Of a stretch of DNA of 64,000 bases, positions 52,956 through 63,490 are shown one piece after another (the first letter of the stretch is position 1; every line of letters begins with the position of its first letter). The stretch is taken from positions 41,492,354 to 41,556,353 of the forward strand of contig OY757934.1 in NCBI GenBank assembly GCA_963585895.1. Direction: 5' to 3'. Position numbers and translations under genes: made by a program. This DNA is from Sepioteuthis lessoniana. Taxonomy: Eukaryota; Mollusca; Cephalopoda; Myopsida; Loliginidae. The notes under the pieces are model-generated. The model had not been told where the DNA came from, ran no database searches, and saw only the letters and a program-made list of their open reading frames with translations.

Positions 52956-53344
52956 TATTATTATTATTATTATTATTAGTTGAAGGTCCGGTGAGTGTCA
53001 TGATATAATCAGAGTGGTCAATAAAATTGGCGAACCGACTTAAATATTTTTACCACGCACAAATTTCTTTAAGAAAAGCACAGATCCATCTCTTTGAGAT
53101 TGCATAAAATTGTTGGAATACTGGTAGGCAACCAGTCTGAGAGAAGAGCAGACCTTAATTTAAATCCAATATGTTGGTCATTAAATGAAGATAACATGAT
53201 GAAGGGGAAAAACAAAAGAAAACCCAATGAAACTAAGATAAAGATAGTCTTGGCACAGGGACACAGCGAGTAAAAGATTATATACATAGTTTAAATATTG
53301 TCTGGTTGTTCTTTGAGGTTTCCTTATCTTTCTACCCTTGAATT

Positions 53345-53346
<2 letters not shown>
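52956..53346. other. (TTA)n then no feature
   Basis: TTA tract to 52979, then unassigned sequence. Confidence 0.5.

Positions 53347-53394
<48 letters not shown>
53347..53394. repeat. (GA)n microsatellite
   Basis: 48 bases of GA. Confidence 0.97.
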
Positions 53395-53401
<7 letters not shown>

Positions 53402-53719
53402 CGTACAGGAAAAGTGTTGTTTTTATCCTCTCCTAAACATTAGACATAATGAGTGAGTGACCAAACGGTTAACGGAACGGAGAATTGAATTGGTGCGCGA
53501 AGTTCAACCTCCCCTTAGAATAGCTTACATTCCGTTCACACTGATTTCTCAGAGAAAGGCATGGATCCACTTTTCTTTTACAATAATGTATAGCTATATT
53601 GGAGAGCACTAAGAAAGCTTTAACTTAGTAAAAATGGAATCGATTTTATATTTGTCAGGGAATGGTAAAGGAATGTCAATAGATAAGTTATAAAAACAAA
53701 ACAAAACAAAAAAACAAAA
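53395..53719. other. No gene seen
   Basis: Unassigned. Confidence 0.35.
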
Positions 53720-54165
53720 AACCAACAGTGCCCGGAAGCGAAACAAGTTCGACAAAGTTAAACATCTCTTCTAGTAGACTTTGTGCGACAAGATGTGCTT
53801 GAGCTAGAACTCTGGACTGAAAACAGCATTTAACCAGGACTCACTGAGGTCACCAGACTCGATTGGTTGTAAAAGTGGTAGCAGACGCTAGCCCGAGGAT
53901 GCCGCCCATCTGACGCCGAAGTGGGTGTCGAGTGCTTTGTAAAACCCAATAAAAGACGATGGGTTTCTCAATTCGCCCGTTCTTTGGGTGACTGGGGATA
54001 CGAGGAAAAACGTATTCATGTACGGAGACCGAGTGAACCTTTCAAAGATGTTAAAAACTTATTTCTATGAAAACGAAGAATCTACTCTACACGTTGTGAT
54101 CGTTATCCATTTCCACCTTATTTCCACGTTTTCAAAAAGAATAAAGCAACAGGGGTCCTAACACT
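53720..54165 (+). other. GC-richer unassigned block, LTR-like 3' end
   Basis: Balanced composition and CpGs (GCCCGAGGATGCCGCCCATC). CCCAATAAAAGACGATGGG is present, and an end AATAAAGCAACAGGGGTCCT then AACA is typical of an LTR terminus. No partner copy or target duplication is visible. Confidence 0.25.
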
Positions 54166-54348
54166 TTTTTATGCATCTCATTCTCTTGAACGGATTGAGG
54201 TTTGAGCATATACCATTTACTAGTATTGTCAAGCTTCAAATTCTTGCACAATTCCCAGTGGATCACCTTCCCCTCTCAGTTGGGTTTAGTCATATACTTC
54301 CTTTGTATTAGTTTGCTGCATTCGCTTATTATGTGATTAAGTGTTTTT
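54166..54348 (-). pseudogene. R4-A fragment G
   Basis: TGCATCTCATTCTCTTGAAC, GCATATACCATTTACTAGTA, ATTCTTGCACAATTCCCAGT and CATTCGCTTATTATGTGATT match the linker-to-endonuclease region. It is closest in wording to copy A. Confidence 0.75.
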
Positions 54349-54849
54349 GTATTTCTCTTTCCCCACTTGACGATTCGCCATCACCAACATAGCTGTCGTC
54401 GGTGATTATGCAACATTGTTTGCTTTTTCCGTATGATAATGCTCTTCGGAAAGCCATAATTCTCTTCAATCCGAATAATGTTTAAAGTAGAGGGACATAT
54501 CGGTAGGGGACCCGTCTAGGAGAAGATCAACTTTGAATTTAAAACCAGGAGTCAGTTACCAACCCACTGGAGAGCTAATCATGGGATAAAGAAAACAAAA
54601 GAAACAAAAATCGCAACGAAACCATGACAGACGCAAACTTGGCACAGGAACAAAGTGATTGAAGGTTTACATTTATAATTTATGTATTGGCTCTGATAGT
54701 GAAACAATCAGATTTGAATAAGAAAATATGAATATCGATTTGACATATATCGGTTATTCCCGATTGGATCTGTCAGGTAAAACATTTTTCATATACTGTC
54801 AACATAGTTGGGTTCTTTTTCTTCTTCTATACCTTTTACCAACATGATT
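54349..54849. other. No gene; short repeat at 54380
   Basis: GCCATCACCAACATAG at 54380 also follows the MITE at 20229. The rest is unassigned. Confidence 0.4.
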
Positions 54850-55015
54850 ATTTATTTTCTCTGTTCAATTTTTAAAGTTAATTCTTTTTTTAGATTAATT
54901 TCGTATTCGGCCATGGATAGGTTGTTTTTTCTTTTTTTTTTGTTTTGTTTACATTATATCGGCCTGTTTGAAATCAGCCTATTAATGTAACATGCGGGTC
55001 CGTATTTACTAGTTG
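54850..55015. mobile_element. MITE, right half of a second copy
   Basis: TTCAATTTTTAAAGTTAATT, TTAATTTCGTATTCGGCCAT, TCGGCCTGTTTGAAATCAGC and AACATGCGGGTCCGTATTTA match 20090-20215. The left inverted end is missing. Confidence 0.85.
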
Positions 55016-55059
55016 GACGTGGATATACATATATATGTGAGCCTGTCTGCTTGCCTACA

Positions 55060-55388
55060 AGTTCACACACACACACATACACACACGTTTATGTGTGTGT
55101 GTTTGCGTATGCATGTGCGTATTTTTGCTCGTATATGTCTATGTATGTATATATGTATGTATGTGTGCGAGTCAACAGATTTAGATAAATGATAGATATG
55201 AACGGAACAAGACAAGATAGATAGATAGATAGATAGATAGATTAGAAGAAAGAGATAGATAGATAGATAGATTTGAAGAAAGTGATAGATAGATAGATAG
55301 ATAGATAGAAATTGTTGAGTAGAATACAAAATAATCTATTCAGACAGAAGTAGTTACATGTGAGTACATACATGTGTACATCTATGTA

Positions 55389-55419
<31 letters not shown>

Positions 55420-55420
55420 G
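55060..55420. repeat. TG/TATG/GATA microsatellite cluster
   Basis: (CA), (TATG), (GATA) and (TG) runs at 55065-55085, 55130-55165, 55213-55310 and 55387-55414. The GATA block contains two near-identical halves around 'ttagaagaaagaga'. Confidence 0.9.
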
Positions 55421-55894
55421 TACGCGTTTCATGATCCAGTCCAATTCTGTATCGAATGGCTCCTCCTCCCGCCAATTCCTCCGTCCTGCGATCTTTCAGT
55501 TCAAGGAAAAATCGAAGAATATCTGTCGCTAAAATCAGAAAAGGATCTTTAAGAAGGAAAATAAATTGAAATCTTATTTAGAATCATTGACAACGAGTGA
55601 ATCGATGCAACTTATTCTCCAATTTTTTCTTTGCTGTCTTCTTTTTTCGTCTTCTTTTTCTTTGTTTCGCTATCTTAAAGAGAAAAATATTCTTAAATAA
55701 ACAAATAAATAAATAAATAAAAATAAAAGAAACATGAAAATAATGATTGAAGAAATAACTGGGTTGATAGAAAGCAGAACCAGTCAAAAATACTGGAAAT
55801 TAAAAAGGAAATTTTAAAAGAAATTTTTAGCAGAATATCAGAAAATAATATAATGAAATTGATCAGGTCAGGGGTCGTTTCTTATCGCCGGTAT
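55421..55894. other. No gene seen
   Basis: Unassigned. (AAAT)n near 55695-55725. Confidence 0.4.
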
Positions 55895-56168
55895 GATGTA
55901 TGAATTTATCCAATCGCTTCACCAGGGGGTCAATTTTTAAGTGGATATGAAAGTTTGAAATGAATGTTTTGCTCCGCCTAGACTGGTTGCCTAAGACTGA
56001 AGAATCCAGTCTGCCCTCTCATTAACCCATAACTACGAGGGGAACAGATAGATTCATGTCTTTCTCAAGGGCATTAGTGCGAAGGGAAATGCAAACAGCC
56101 ACGTCTAAGATTTTGAACATGAACCGCCTATTCCATTACCAACGGCGATAACCGTTAGGCTGAGCGCA
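55895..56168 (-). mobile_element. SINE-A, strongly diverged
   Basis: GGGTCAATTTTTAAGTGGAT, ACTGGTTGCCTAAGACTGAA, CCCATAACTACGAGGGGAAC, CTCAAGGGCATTAGTGCGAA and GGCGATAACCGTTAGGCTGA keep the family order. The B-box is damaged. Confidence 0.75.
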
Positions 56169-56891
56169 CCCCCCGATACCATGAATCATGTAACTCATTA
56201 TCACTTGTCAAATGTTACTTAAATAAGATAAGGGCATCACCAAATGACCCTTACTTTCCTAAAATATGTTTGACATCCCGATTGGTTATGAGGAAGTACA
56301 AAGAGGAAAAGGTGAAAAAAATGGTCGAAAGAAGAGAAACTAAGAAAGGTTAAGTAACAGAAAGAGAGAGAGAGAGAGAGGGGGGAGGGGAAGCAAAAAG
56401 AAGAAGAGGACAGGGACAAAAACGATAACGAAGATAATAAAATCAAGCATGTAAATAATGAAAGTGCAGAGGAAGAAACAAAAGAAGAAAAATGAATGAA
56501 TGAATGAACGAGTGAAAGAAAAAATTTAAAAAATGAAGGATGAATCAAAGTAGTACTGAATAAAAGAAAGAAAAATATGACAAAAACAAAGTATCAAAAA
56601 ATCAATCGACGAAGAAACAAGAAAACCTTAAAGAGAAAGATTTTCCAACACAAGTTGTATGAAAGAACTATTTAAAAAAACTTAAGTGGACGCTATAATG
56701 TCCTTCCTAAAAGCATTTGGGCCTACATGGAAAAATTTAAAGGTTGAACCAATAAAAATATAAACAATGCCAAAGTATAAAAAACAAATTATTATCTGAA
56801 AGTTACAGTACACTATGAGTAAATATTTGAAAATATGAAGACTTTGAAACAAACAAACTTTCTTCAAAATGATTTGATTCGTCATTAAATG
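56169..56891. other. No gene seen
   Basis: A-rich and purine-rich DNA with a short GA run at 56361-56382. Confidence 0.4.
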
Positions 56892-56908
56892 ACCAGGAAA
56901 TGGTTAAT

Positions 56909-57194
56909 CCTATTTACCAACCCCTCCGCTCGGGCATGATATGACACAAGGTCAATTTTTAAGCGAAGTTCAACAGGTTTGAATTCAGAGTTTTCCTTCT
57001 CCTAGACTAGTTGCCTCACCAAGCCTGAAAAACCTAGTCTGTCCTACTATTTACCCATAGCTGGAGGGAGAATAATTGGATTCATACCTTTCCCAAGGGT
57101 ATTAGTGCTATGTGAAATGCAATCAGTGTCGTCCAGGTTTTGAACTCGTGTCGCCGTGTACAATTCCTACGACGATAACCATTACTCCACGTGC
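56909..57194 (-). mobile_element. SINE-A with perfect 17-bp target duplication
   Basis: Complete reverse copy. ACCAGGAAATGGTTAAT at 56892-56908 and 57195-57211. It is inserted in a worn M tail, since 'aaatgaccaggaaatggttaat' continues into 'acgcccttaaacaaaacaac' on the other side. Confidence 0.95.
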
Positions 57195-57344
57195 ACCAGG
57201 AAATGGTTAATACGCCCTTAAACAAAACAACCGATTAACCAACCAACTTAAATTATCCGATCTTTGAATATTAGACTGTATATCAAAATGTTAAAAATTC
57301 AATCAATGACACGGATATTAGTTGGCATTAAATAACCTACTTAT

Positions 57345-57525
57345 TACTTATTACTTAAAGTCAAGTACTGCTAGTTTGAATTTAGAACGTTCTTAAAACT
57401 TGTGGCTGCACAGAGGCTAAAGAGCACAGTCTGTCCATATCGAGGAGAGGAGAGAAAGATTCATGCCTTTGCCAAGAGCATTAGCATGAAGAGAAACGCA
57501 AACAGCCTAATTCATGATTTAAAGA
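57345..57525 (-). mobile_element. SINE-A, diverged fragment
   Basis: GTACTGCTAGTTTGAATTTA, AAGAGCACAGTCTGTCC and TTCATGCCTTTGCCAAGAGC follow SINE-A order without the head. Confidence 0.6.
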
Positions 57526-57537
57526 GTTTTTATGTAT

Positions 57538-57792
57538 TTACTTAATCCCTGTAGGATTTGAAATAGGGTCAACTGTTAAGCGGGGTAATGCTAGTTTGAA
57601 TTCAGAGTTTTCCTTCTCATAGATTGGTTACTATACCAATGTTAAAGAACCTGGTCTGCCCTACTATTTATCCATCGCTGGTGGAGGATATTGTATTATT
57701 GCTATGTGAAATGCAATCATCTTCATCCAGCAATTGAACTCTGGTCAACGGGTCCATTTTCTACAACGATAACCGTTACACCTCCAGCGTAT
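57538..57792 (-). mobile_element. SINE-A, diverged
   Basis: GAATTCAGAGTTTTCCTTCT, ACCTGGTCTGCCCTACTATT, ATTGCTATGTGAAATGCAAT and ACAACGATAACCGTTACACC. The 'attcatacctttccc' part is deleted. Confidence 0.8.
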
Positions 57793-57950
57793 TCGATATC
57801 ATGGGGGAAATAGAAAACAAGGGATTTGGGGGAAATTTTGAATAGAATAGGAATTGTTTTGCAACTTTAAAACAAGCTAATATAGAGTTCACTAATATTC
57901 TTAAAAAGAATATTTTGTGAATGCACATAAAATTGATTATTATTATTATT

Positions 57951-58239
57951 TGGAGGTGCCAGTGGTGTAATGGTTATCGTCGTTGGAATTGGACACGGCG
58001 ACACCAGTTCAAATCCTGGACTGATTGCATTTCACATAGCACTAATACCCTTGGGAAAGGTATGAATCCAATTGTTCTCCCACCAGCTATGGGTAAATAG
58101 TAGGGAAGACGAGGTTCTTCAGTCTTGGTGAGGCAACTAGCCTAGGAGAAGGAAAACTCTGAATTCAAACCTGTTAAACTCTGCTTAAAAATTGACCTTG
58201 TGTCATATCCTGCCCGAGCGGAGGAGTTGGGTAAATATG
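57951..58239 (+). mobile_element. SINE-A with 18-bp target duplication
   Basis: Complete plus-strand copy. ATAAAATTGATTATTATT at 57927-57944 and 58240-58257. The 'gacgagact' part after the B-box is shortened. Confidence 0.93.
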
Positions 58240-58257
58240 ATAAAATTGATTATTATT

Positions 58258-58940
58258 TCTACTTTTCAGCTTTTGATCTTGAAATGAGAGAATGAAATAT
58301 TAAAGAATGTTCAATCCTTCTCTGAGGAAAAACACGGTCAGGGACGGGGAAAAAATTACCAAGTGTTTTAGGAAAATATTAGTCTCAAATATTGTTCTGC
58401 CGGGTGCTATAGACAAATAGTTAATCATCCTCGTTTTAAACTGCATATTGAGCCAACTTTGGATTGTTCTTTTAGGTAGAGTCTTCCAATCATTAGTTTT
58501 TAAATGTTTTACTTAGTTTATCAGAGTTCTTTCTGTCTCTGAGAGCAGCAAATTTTATTGGTTTGTCATCTCTTTTCGTGGTAACATTTGAATGACCAGA
58601 ATCCATTTCCTTGTGGAAAAACTGCCTTTTGTGGGTCAATTCTCTTTATGATGGACAAGGATTTCTGTGCGTTTTCGTTATTTAAGTTATCAAAAAACCT
58701 TTTCATATTGCATCATGTTCTGCCTCATTCCTTTAATTCTGTTTTATATTTTTTCATTAAATTGAGAACATATCTTCTTCGGTAAAATTTACAATTTAAA
58801 GCGTAGGTACTTAGTATTAGATTCTGAAAATAGAAAAATATTCCATTAAAAATCTCAAATTTTATGTAACAAAATGACATTTAAAAAATAGCAAAAAACA
58901 AAGCGGATCATTTTCTTTGTCTTTCAGTGTAAGAATGTTA
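58258..58940. other. No gene seen
   Basis: Unassigned. The 65-codon frame at 58588 (TVMNDQ-like, ending LRTYLLR) has no recognised family. Confidence 0.4.
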
Positions 58941-58950
58941 GAGAGAAAGA

Positions 58951-59808
58951 TTAGGTTTGGTTTGATTTTATGGCATATCAAACTTTGTAGGTTATTTAAC
59001 GCCAAATCCATTTTTATGTAAATAATCAGTTCTATTTAAAACAATTCGGTTTAGCATGAGTACACAGTTTAATTGTCAAAAACATTTTTATTTCAAACTA
59101 TTCAGTTACATATAACAATTCAGTTTAGTGTAAGTACAGTTTCAGTGTCAAAATAGTTCAATTTAAAACAATTCAGTTTAGCAAAAGCACGGTTTTAAAT
59201 GTAAGTACAGTTTAATTGTAAAAAAACATTTTTATTTCGAGCTATTCAGTTTAGTCAAGCAATTCTACTGCAGCTAATTCAGTTTTGTAAAAGTACAGAT
59301 TTTGTTTACACACAGTTATATGTCAGAACAGTTCTATGTTTAACAATTTAGTTTAGTGTAAATACAGTTTCAATGTCAAAAAACAGTTGCAGTTATATGT
59401 AACAAATCAGTTAAGTGCAAATACAGTTTTAACGTCGAAAAAACAGTTCTATTTCAAACAATTCAGTTAAGCATAAGCACGCAGTTCAAATGTAAGTACG
59501 GTTTAATCGTCAAAAACATTTCTATTCCAAGCTATTTAGTTTGCTCAAACAATTCAGTTTAGAATAAGTATGCCGTTAGTTCTATTTAACCCATAGATAG
59601 GGCCCTATCTGGTGCTACCACTCCGGGCCAGAGTAGACCTGGGAGCGATGACAATAAAGGGGTACTCCACATTCCCCAAAGCTCCAGCATTGCTGGAACC
59701 TCACCGTGAGATTGTTTAGTGTCATATCCAGGACTCTCGTTGGGGGGTTCTTACCCCTCTGCAGAGAAGCAGTCGGTGATTTCTACAGCCCCAGCCGACT
59801 GGGCAATT
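58951..59808 (-). mobile_element. M element, longest copy (about 858 bp)
   Basis: The reverse tail GGTTTGGTTTGATTTTATGG is followed by a long block of CAGTTTAG / CAGTTCTATTT subrepeats (59030-59575). CCCATAGATAGGGCCCTATC, CACTCCGGGCCAGAGTAGAC and the head complement ending CCAGCCGACTGGGCAAT complete it. GAGAGAAAGA at 58941-58950 and 59809-59818 is the target duplication. No coding frame. Confidence 0.92.
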
Positions 59809-59818
59809 GAGAGAAAGA

Positions 59819-60215
59819 GAATTACAGATAAAATGATTGAGTATGGTTTTGCAAAGAATACTTGAAAAGAGAAACGGGATATCTTTTGATAGCGTATTCG
59901 TATGAACTATATTAAAACCAACATAGACAAGACACAAGGGAATAAAGAATAAAAATTATCACTTCAGATGTTGCAGAGAAAATTTGGAGGGAGTTGACAT
60001 GTTGGTTTTAGGGCTGGGTCAAGTAGGCTGTTAGAGGACTTGAATACCACTCTAGACAGAGTAATATGGAAACTACTTATGATTGATATTTTTGTATGCA
60101 ACGACTACCTTTTAGAGAACAGTTTAACTAAAAGGAAGATTTTTAAGAGTCTTTCACGTTCATTGCATAGACAAGTGCAGACGAACTTTTGCAGCATAGA
60201 CAAGGCTTTTGCTTG
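59819..60215. other. No gene seen
   Basis: Unassigned. Confidence 0.35.
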
Positions 60216-60760
60216 TCCAGTCGACTGAAGATATAGAATACATCGACTGCATCTCTGCAGAGGGTTAACCCTTCCTAACGTGTGTCCTGCATGGCCCAGT
60301 TGACTGGGGCTGTAGAATACACCATCTGTATCTCTGCAGAGGGGTAAGACCCCCGCCAACGAATGTCCTGGATATCACACTAAACAATCTGATAGTGAAG
60401 TTCCAGTAATGCTGGAGTTTTAGGGAGTATCCCTTCATTACCATCACTTCCAGGTCCACTCTGATCTGGAGTGAAAGCATCTGATCGGGTCCTATCTATG
60501 GGCCGAATAGAACTCAACTGTGTACTTATGCTAAAGTGAATTGCTTTAAAAAGAACTGTTTTGACATTTGAACTCTGTACTTATGCTAAACTGAATTGTT
60601 TGAAATAGAACCGCTTTGACATTTAACTGTGTGTAAACAAAAACTATACTTATACTAAACTGAATTGTTTGAAAGAAAACTGTTTATTTGTATAAAAATG
60701 GATTTGGCATTAAACCCACAAAAAGTGACATGCCAAGAAACCGAAACAAACAAAAAATCT
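60216..60760 (+). mobile_element. M element with duplicated head
   Basis: The first head is at 60216-60290 (CCAGTCGACTGAAGATATAG) and the second at 60294-60376 (GGCCCAGTTGACTGGGGCTG). The usual body, tail GGATTTGGCATTAAACCCAC and an AAAC-rich end follow. Confidence 0.85.
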
Positions 60761-61110
60761 ATGTTTTTGAAAAAGCTTTCCGGAGAACTTCAGTATATAC
60801 ATCGAAATCATTCGAGCATACTTTAAATAAGGCAACGCCGATGAAAGCTTAGACTGCCCTGTTAGGTCAAGCTTCATAATAAATGTTAGATAGCATGTTC
60901 ATTTGTAGACTTGTGTTCATCTGAAAAAATTAGTACAGTCCAACAAATGATTCTTTTATGTCTTTCATGCCTTTGTTTTTATTTGTGTGCATGGATGTGT
61001 GCATGGATGTGTGCTTGTATGTGTGCTTGTATGTATACGTGTGCATGTGTACACATGTGCGTGATTCAAGATGTTGGCAATATTACAAAAAGCACACATA
61101 ATATTTGCTC
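60761..61110. other. No gene; TGTG-rich run at 60983-61062
   Basis: Imperfect repeats of GTGTGCATGGAT and GTGTGCTTGTAT. Confidence 0.5.
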
Positions 61111-61310
61111 NNNNNNNNNNNNNNNNNNNNNNNNNNNNNNNNNNNNNNNNNNNNNNNNNNNNNNNNNNNNNNNNNNNNNNNNNNNNNNNNNNNNNNNNNN
61201 NNNNNNNNNNNNNNNNNNNNNNNNNNNNNNNNNNNNNNNNNNNNNNNNNNNNNNNNNNNNNNNNNNNNNNNNNNNNNNNNNNNNNNNNNNNNNNNNNNNN
61301 NNNNNNNNNN
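61111..61310. other. Assembly gap (200 N)
   Basis: Exactly 200 N characters, so probably a scaffolding gap of arbitrary length. Reading frames across it are meaningless. Confidence 0.99.
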
Positions 61311-61364
61311 GAAATCATGATATAAACCCTGTTCTATACTTGTATTCAGCCAACACTTTTGCAC

Positions 61365-61622
61365 TACCAGGATGCGACACAAAGTCAATTCTTTAAACGG
61401 AGTTTAATTGGCATCTTTTTTTTTCCACCGAGACCAGTTGCCACTCCGAGGTTAAGGAGCCCACTCTGTCCTACTATTTACCAATAATTGGAGGGAGAAT
61501 AGTTGGGTACATATCTTACCCAACGACATTAGCGCTATGCGAAATGCAAACATCTTCGTCCAGGATTTGAACTGGGTCTCTGTTTCTATTTTCTACAACG
61601 ATAACCATAACACCACGAGTGT
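61365..61622 (-). mobile_element. SINE-A, diverged
   Basis: GGATGCGACACAAAGTCAAT, GAGACCAGTTGCCACTCCGA, CTGTCCTACTATTTACCAAT and CGTCCAGGATTTGAACTGGG (B-box complement), ending CCATAACACCACGAG. Confidence 0.85.
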
Positions 61623-61628
61623 AACTTT

Positions 61629-61629
61629 G

Positions 61630-61681
<52 letters not shown>
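61629..61681. repeat. (TA)n microsatellite
   Basis: 53 bases of TA beside the SINE-A head. Confidence 0.97.
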
Positions 61682-61685
<4 letters not shown>

Positions 61686-62668
61686 AACATTTTCGAAGAG
61701 GAGTTTTAGCTGTAATGCCAAAAATGTAGTCGACATTATCAGATTTACAAACTGCAACGCGATACACATTGGTTGTACTCAAAATTGAACAATCTCTTTA
61801 CTAAAAGCAATATTAAATTACAGGAAAATAGAAAACATTATGTATAAAAAAAAACTTTATGAATGCAGCAAGGGACTTTAAAAATAATGTCAATCTACCT
61901 GACCGGTGAATACTCCAAATAAAAGAAAAAAACTTCATGGATAAATTTAAACCAACATTAAATAGAGCCTAATCACACACACACACACACACACACAATC
62001 ATATAGATACGTCGATTAGCTTAAAAACACATCTATGAAAGGGGTTAAATGCATTCTCACACGCATTAATTCCACTTATGCCCTCGAAAATATACATGTG
62101 TAAGTATAATTAAGTGTAAATACGAATATACATGTGCACACACGAACACAGACTATTCATATATATATATATATATATATACAAAAGAAACTTTTACACC
62201 GACTAGAGGTAAAAGGAAGGGAAAGAAGAGAGAAGGACAAAAAACAATAATCTTGAAAATGTATGCGTGTACATGTGTGTGTGTTCAGTAACGTAAATTT
62301 ATGCCTATGTATGCACACACCCTTAAGAATATATACTTATATATATAATAACTTATATATATAATAAAGGAAAAAAAAACATTTACATAGACTTGAGGTA
62401 TCCAAAGATAATTAATTCCCTGAGGACATTCACAGACACATTGAATTAAACAAAAATCAAAGCAACCTATCAAAACAATCTTTTCTATTACAAAAAACAG
62501 GCAAAACTAAATATTCAAATCACCTGAAAAAGACGTTAAAGTCCGACACACTTGTAGCACATAAGTCTATGAAATAATAATAAAAACCCTAAATACCAAA
62601 TTTAAAATAATATGCGGATCTATCCATTTTAAAGTATTTACTTCCCTCTGATTGGACCAATAACCATT

Positions 62669-62670
<2 letters not shown>
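61682..62670. other. No gene; several short microsatellites
   Basis: (CA)n at 61975-61996 and (TA)n at 62158-62180; otherwise AT-rich and unassigned. Confidence 0.45.
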
Positions 62671-62703
<33 letters not shown>

Positions 62704-62745
62704 CGAGAACGAGAGAAACGAGAGAGAGAGAGAGAGAGAGAAGGA
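62671..62745. repeat. (TA)n(GA)n microsatellite
   Basis: TA run then GA run, the same order as at 9890. Confidence 0.95.
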
Positions 62746-62851
62746 GAAAGAGTGCGGCGCAGAAGTATAAAACACATTGGATTTTTATAGTTCTTCTAAA
62801 GAAAATAATAATTTCTGTTATTGCTTCAAACTTTCAACTTCATTTAAATAT

Positions 62852-63490
62852 CATCATCATCATCATGTCGTGCCGCAAGCACGGATATCCCTGACCCTCT
62901 ATCGCCACTTCTCCCAATTGTTCATCGCCTCTGGCAGGTCTTCAGGGCTACATCCTGTATCCTCACATAGCTGTTGTATGTATGTTCGAACTGGTCATCC
63001 TGCTTTTGCTCGGCCATATGTGGGGGTCCATTGGAGTACATCACTTATGAGCTCGTCCTTGCTTCTCCAGCAGTGTCCGGCATGTCTGGTTCGTCTAACT
63101 TGGATAGTTTTCATGATGAGAGGCAGGTGACCGTATAGTTGGTGCCTTGTGGGGTGTTGCCGCCAGGACTTGTTCAATATTGCTCGCAGCATTCTTCTGT
63201 AACTGCCGTCTAGCTCCTTCTCCTGCCGTTTTGTTAGCGTCCAAGTAGTGCATCCCTACAACAGTATCGACACGACCGCTGCCTGGAAGAAACTGCGTTT
63301 CATTTTATCGGTCAGGTCTGATTTCCATATGATCGATAGGCTATCGATAGCTGTCCATGCCTTCGTAAGCCGCGTGTCGATGTCTTTTTCGGTTGATGAG
63401 ATGCTGCTTCCTAGGTAGGTGAACTTGTCTACCAGTTTCAGAGAGCTTCTGTCTAGTGTGGAAATGTCGCCTGTTTGATTATAATACATA
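62852..63490 (-). pseudogene. RTE 3' fragment (longest minus-strand copy)
   Basis: After the (CAT)n tail, the minus strand encodes (5' to 3') MYYNQTGDISTLDRSSLKLV, DKFTYLGSSISSTEKDIDTR, LSIIWKSDLTDKMKRSFFQA, a damaged segment near 63240-63260, then NKSWRQHPTRHQLYGHLPL and RRTRHAGHCWRSKDELIS with a GRAKAG continuation. It lacks motifs A-C of the RT. One frame break and a stop at the start of the 'GCTTWT' region make it a pseudogene. Confidence 0.9.

Noticed and set aside
60911..61396. Frames crossing the N gap
   Set aside because: Residues inside the gap are undefined, and the flanks are microsatellite and SINE-A.
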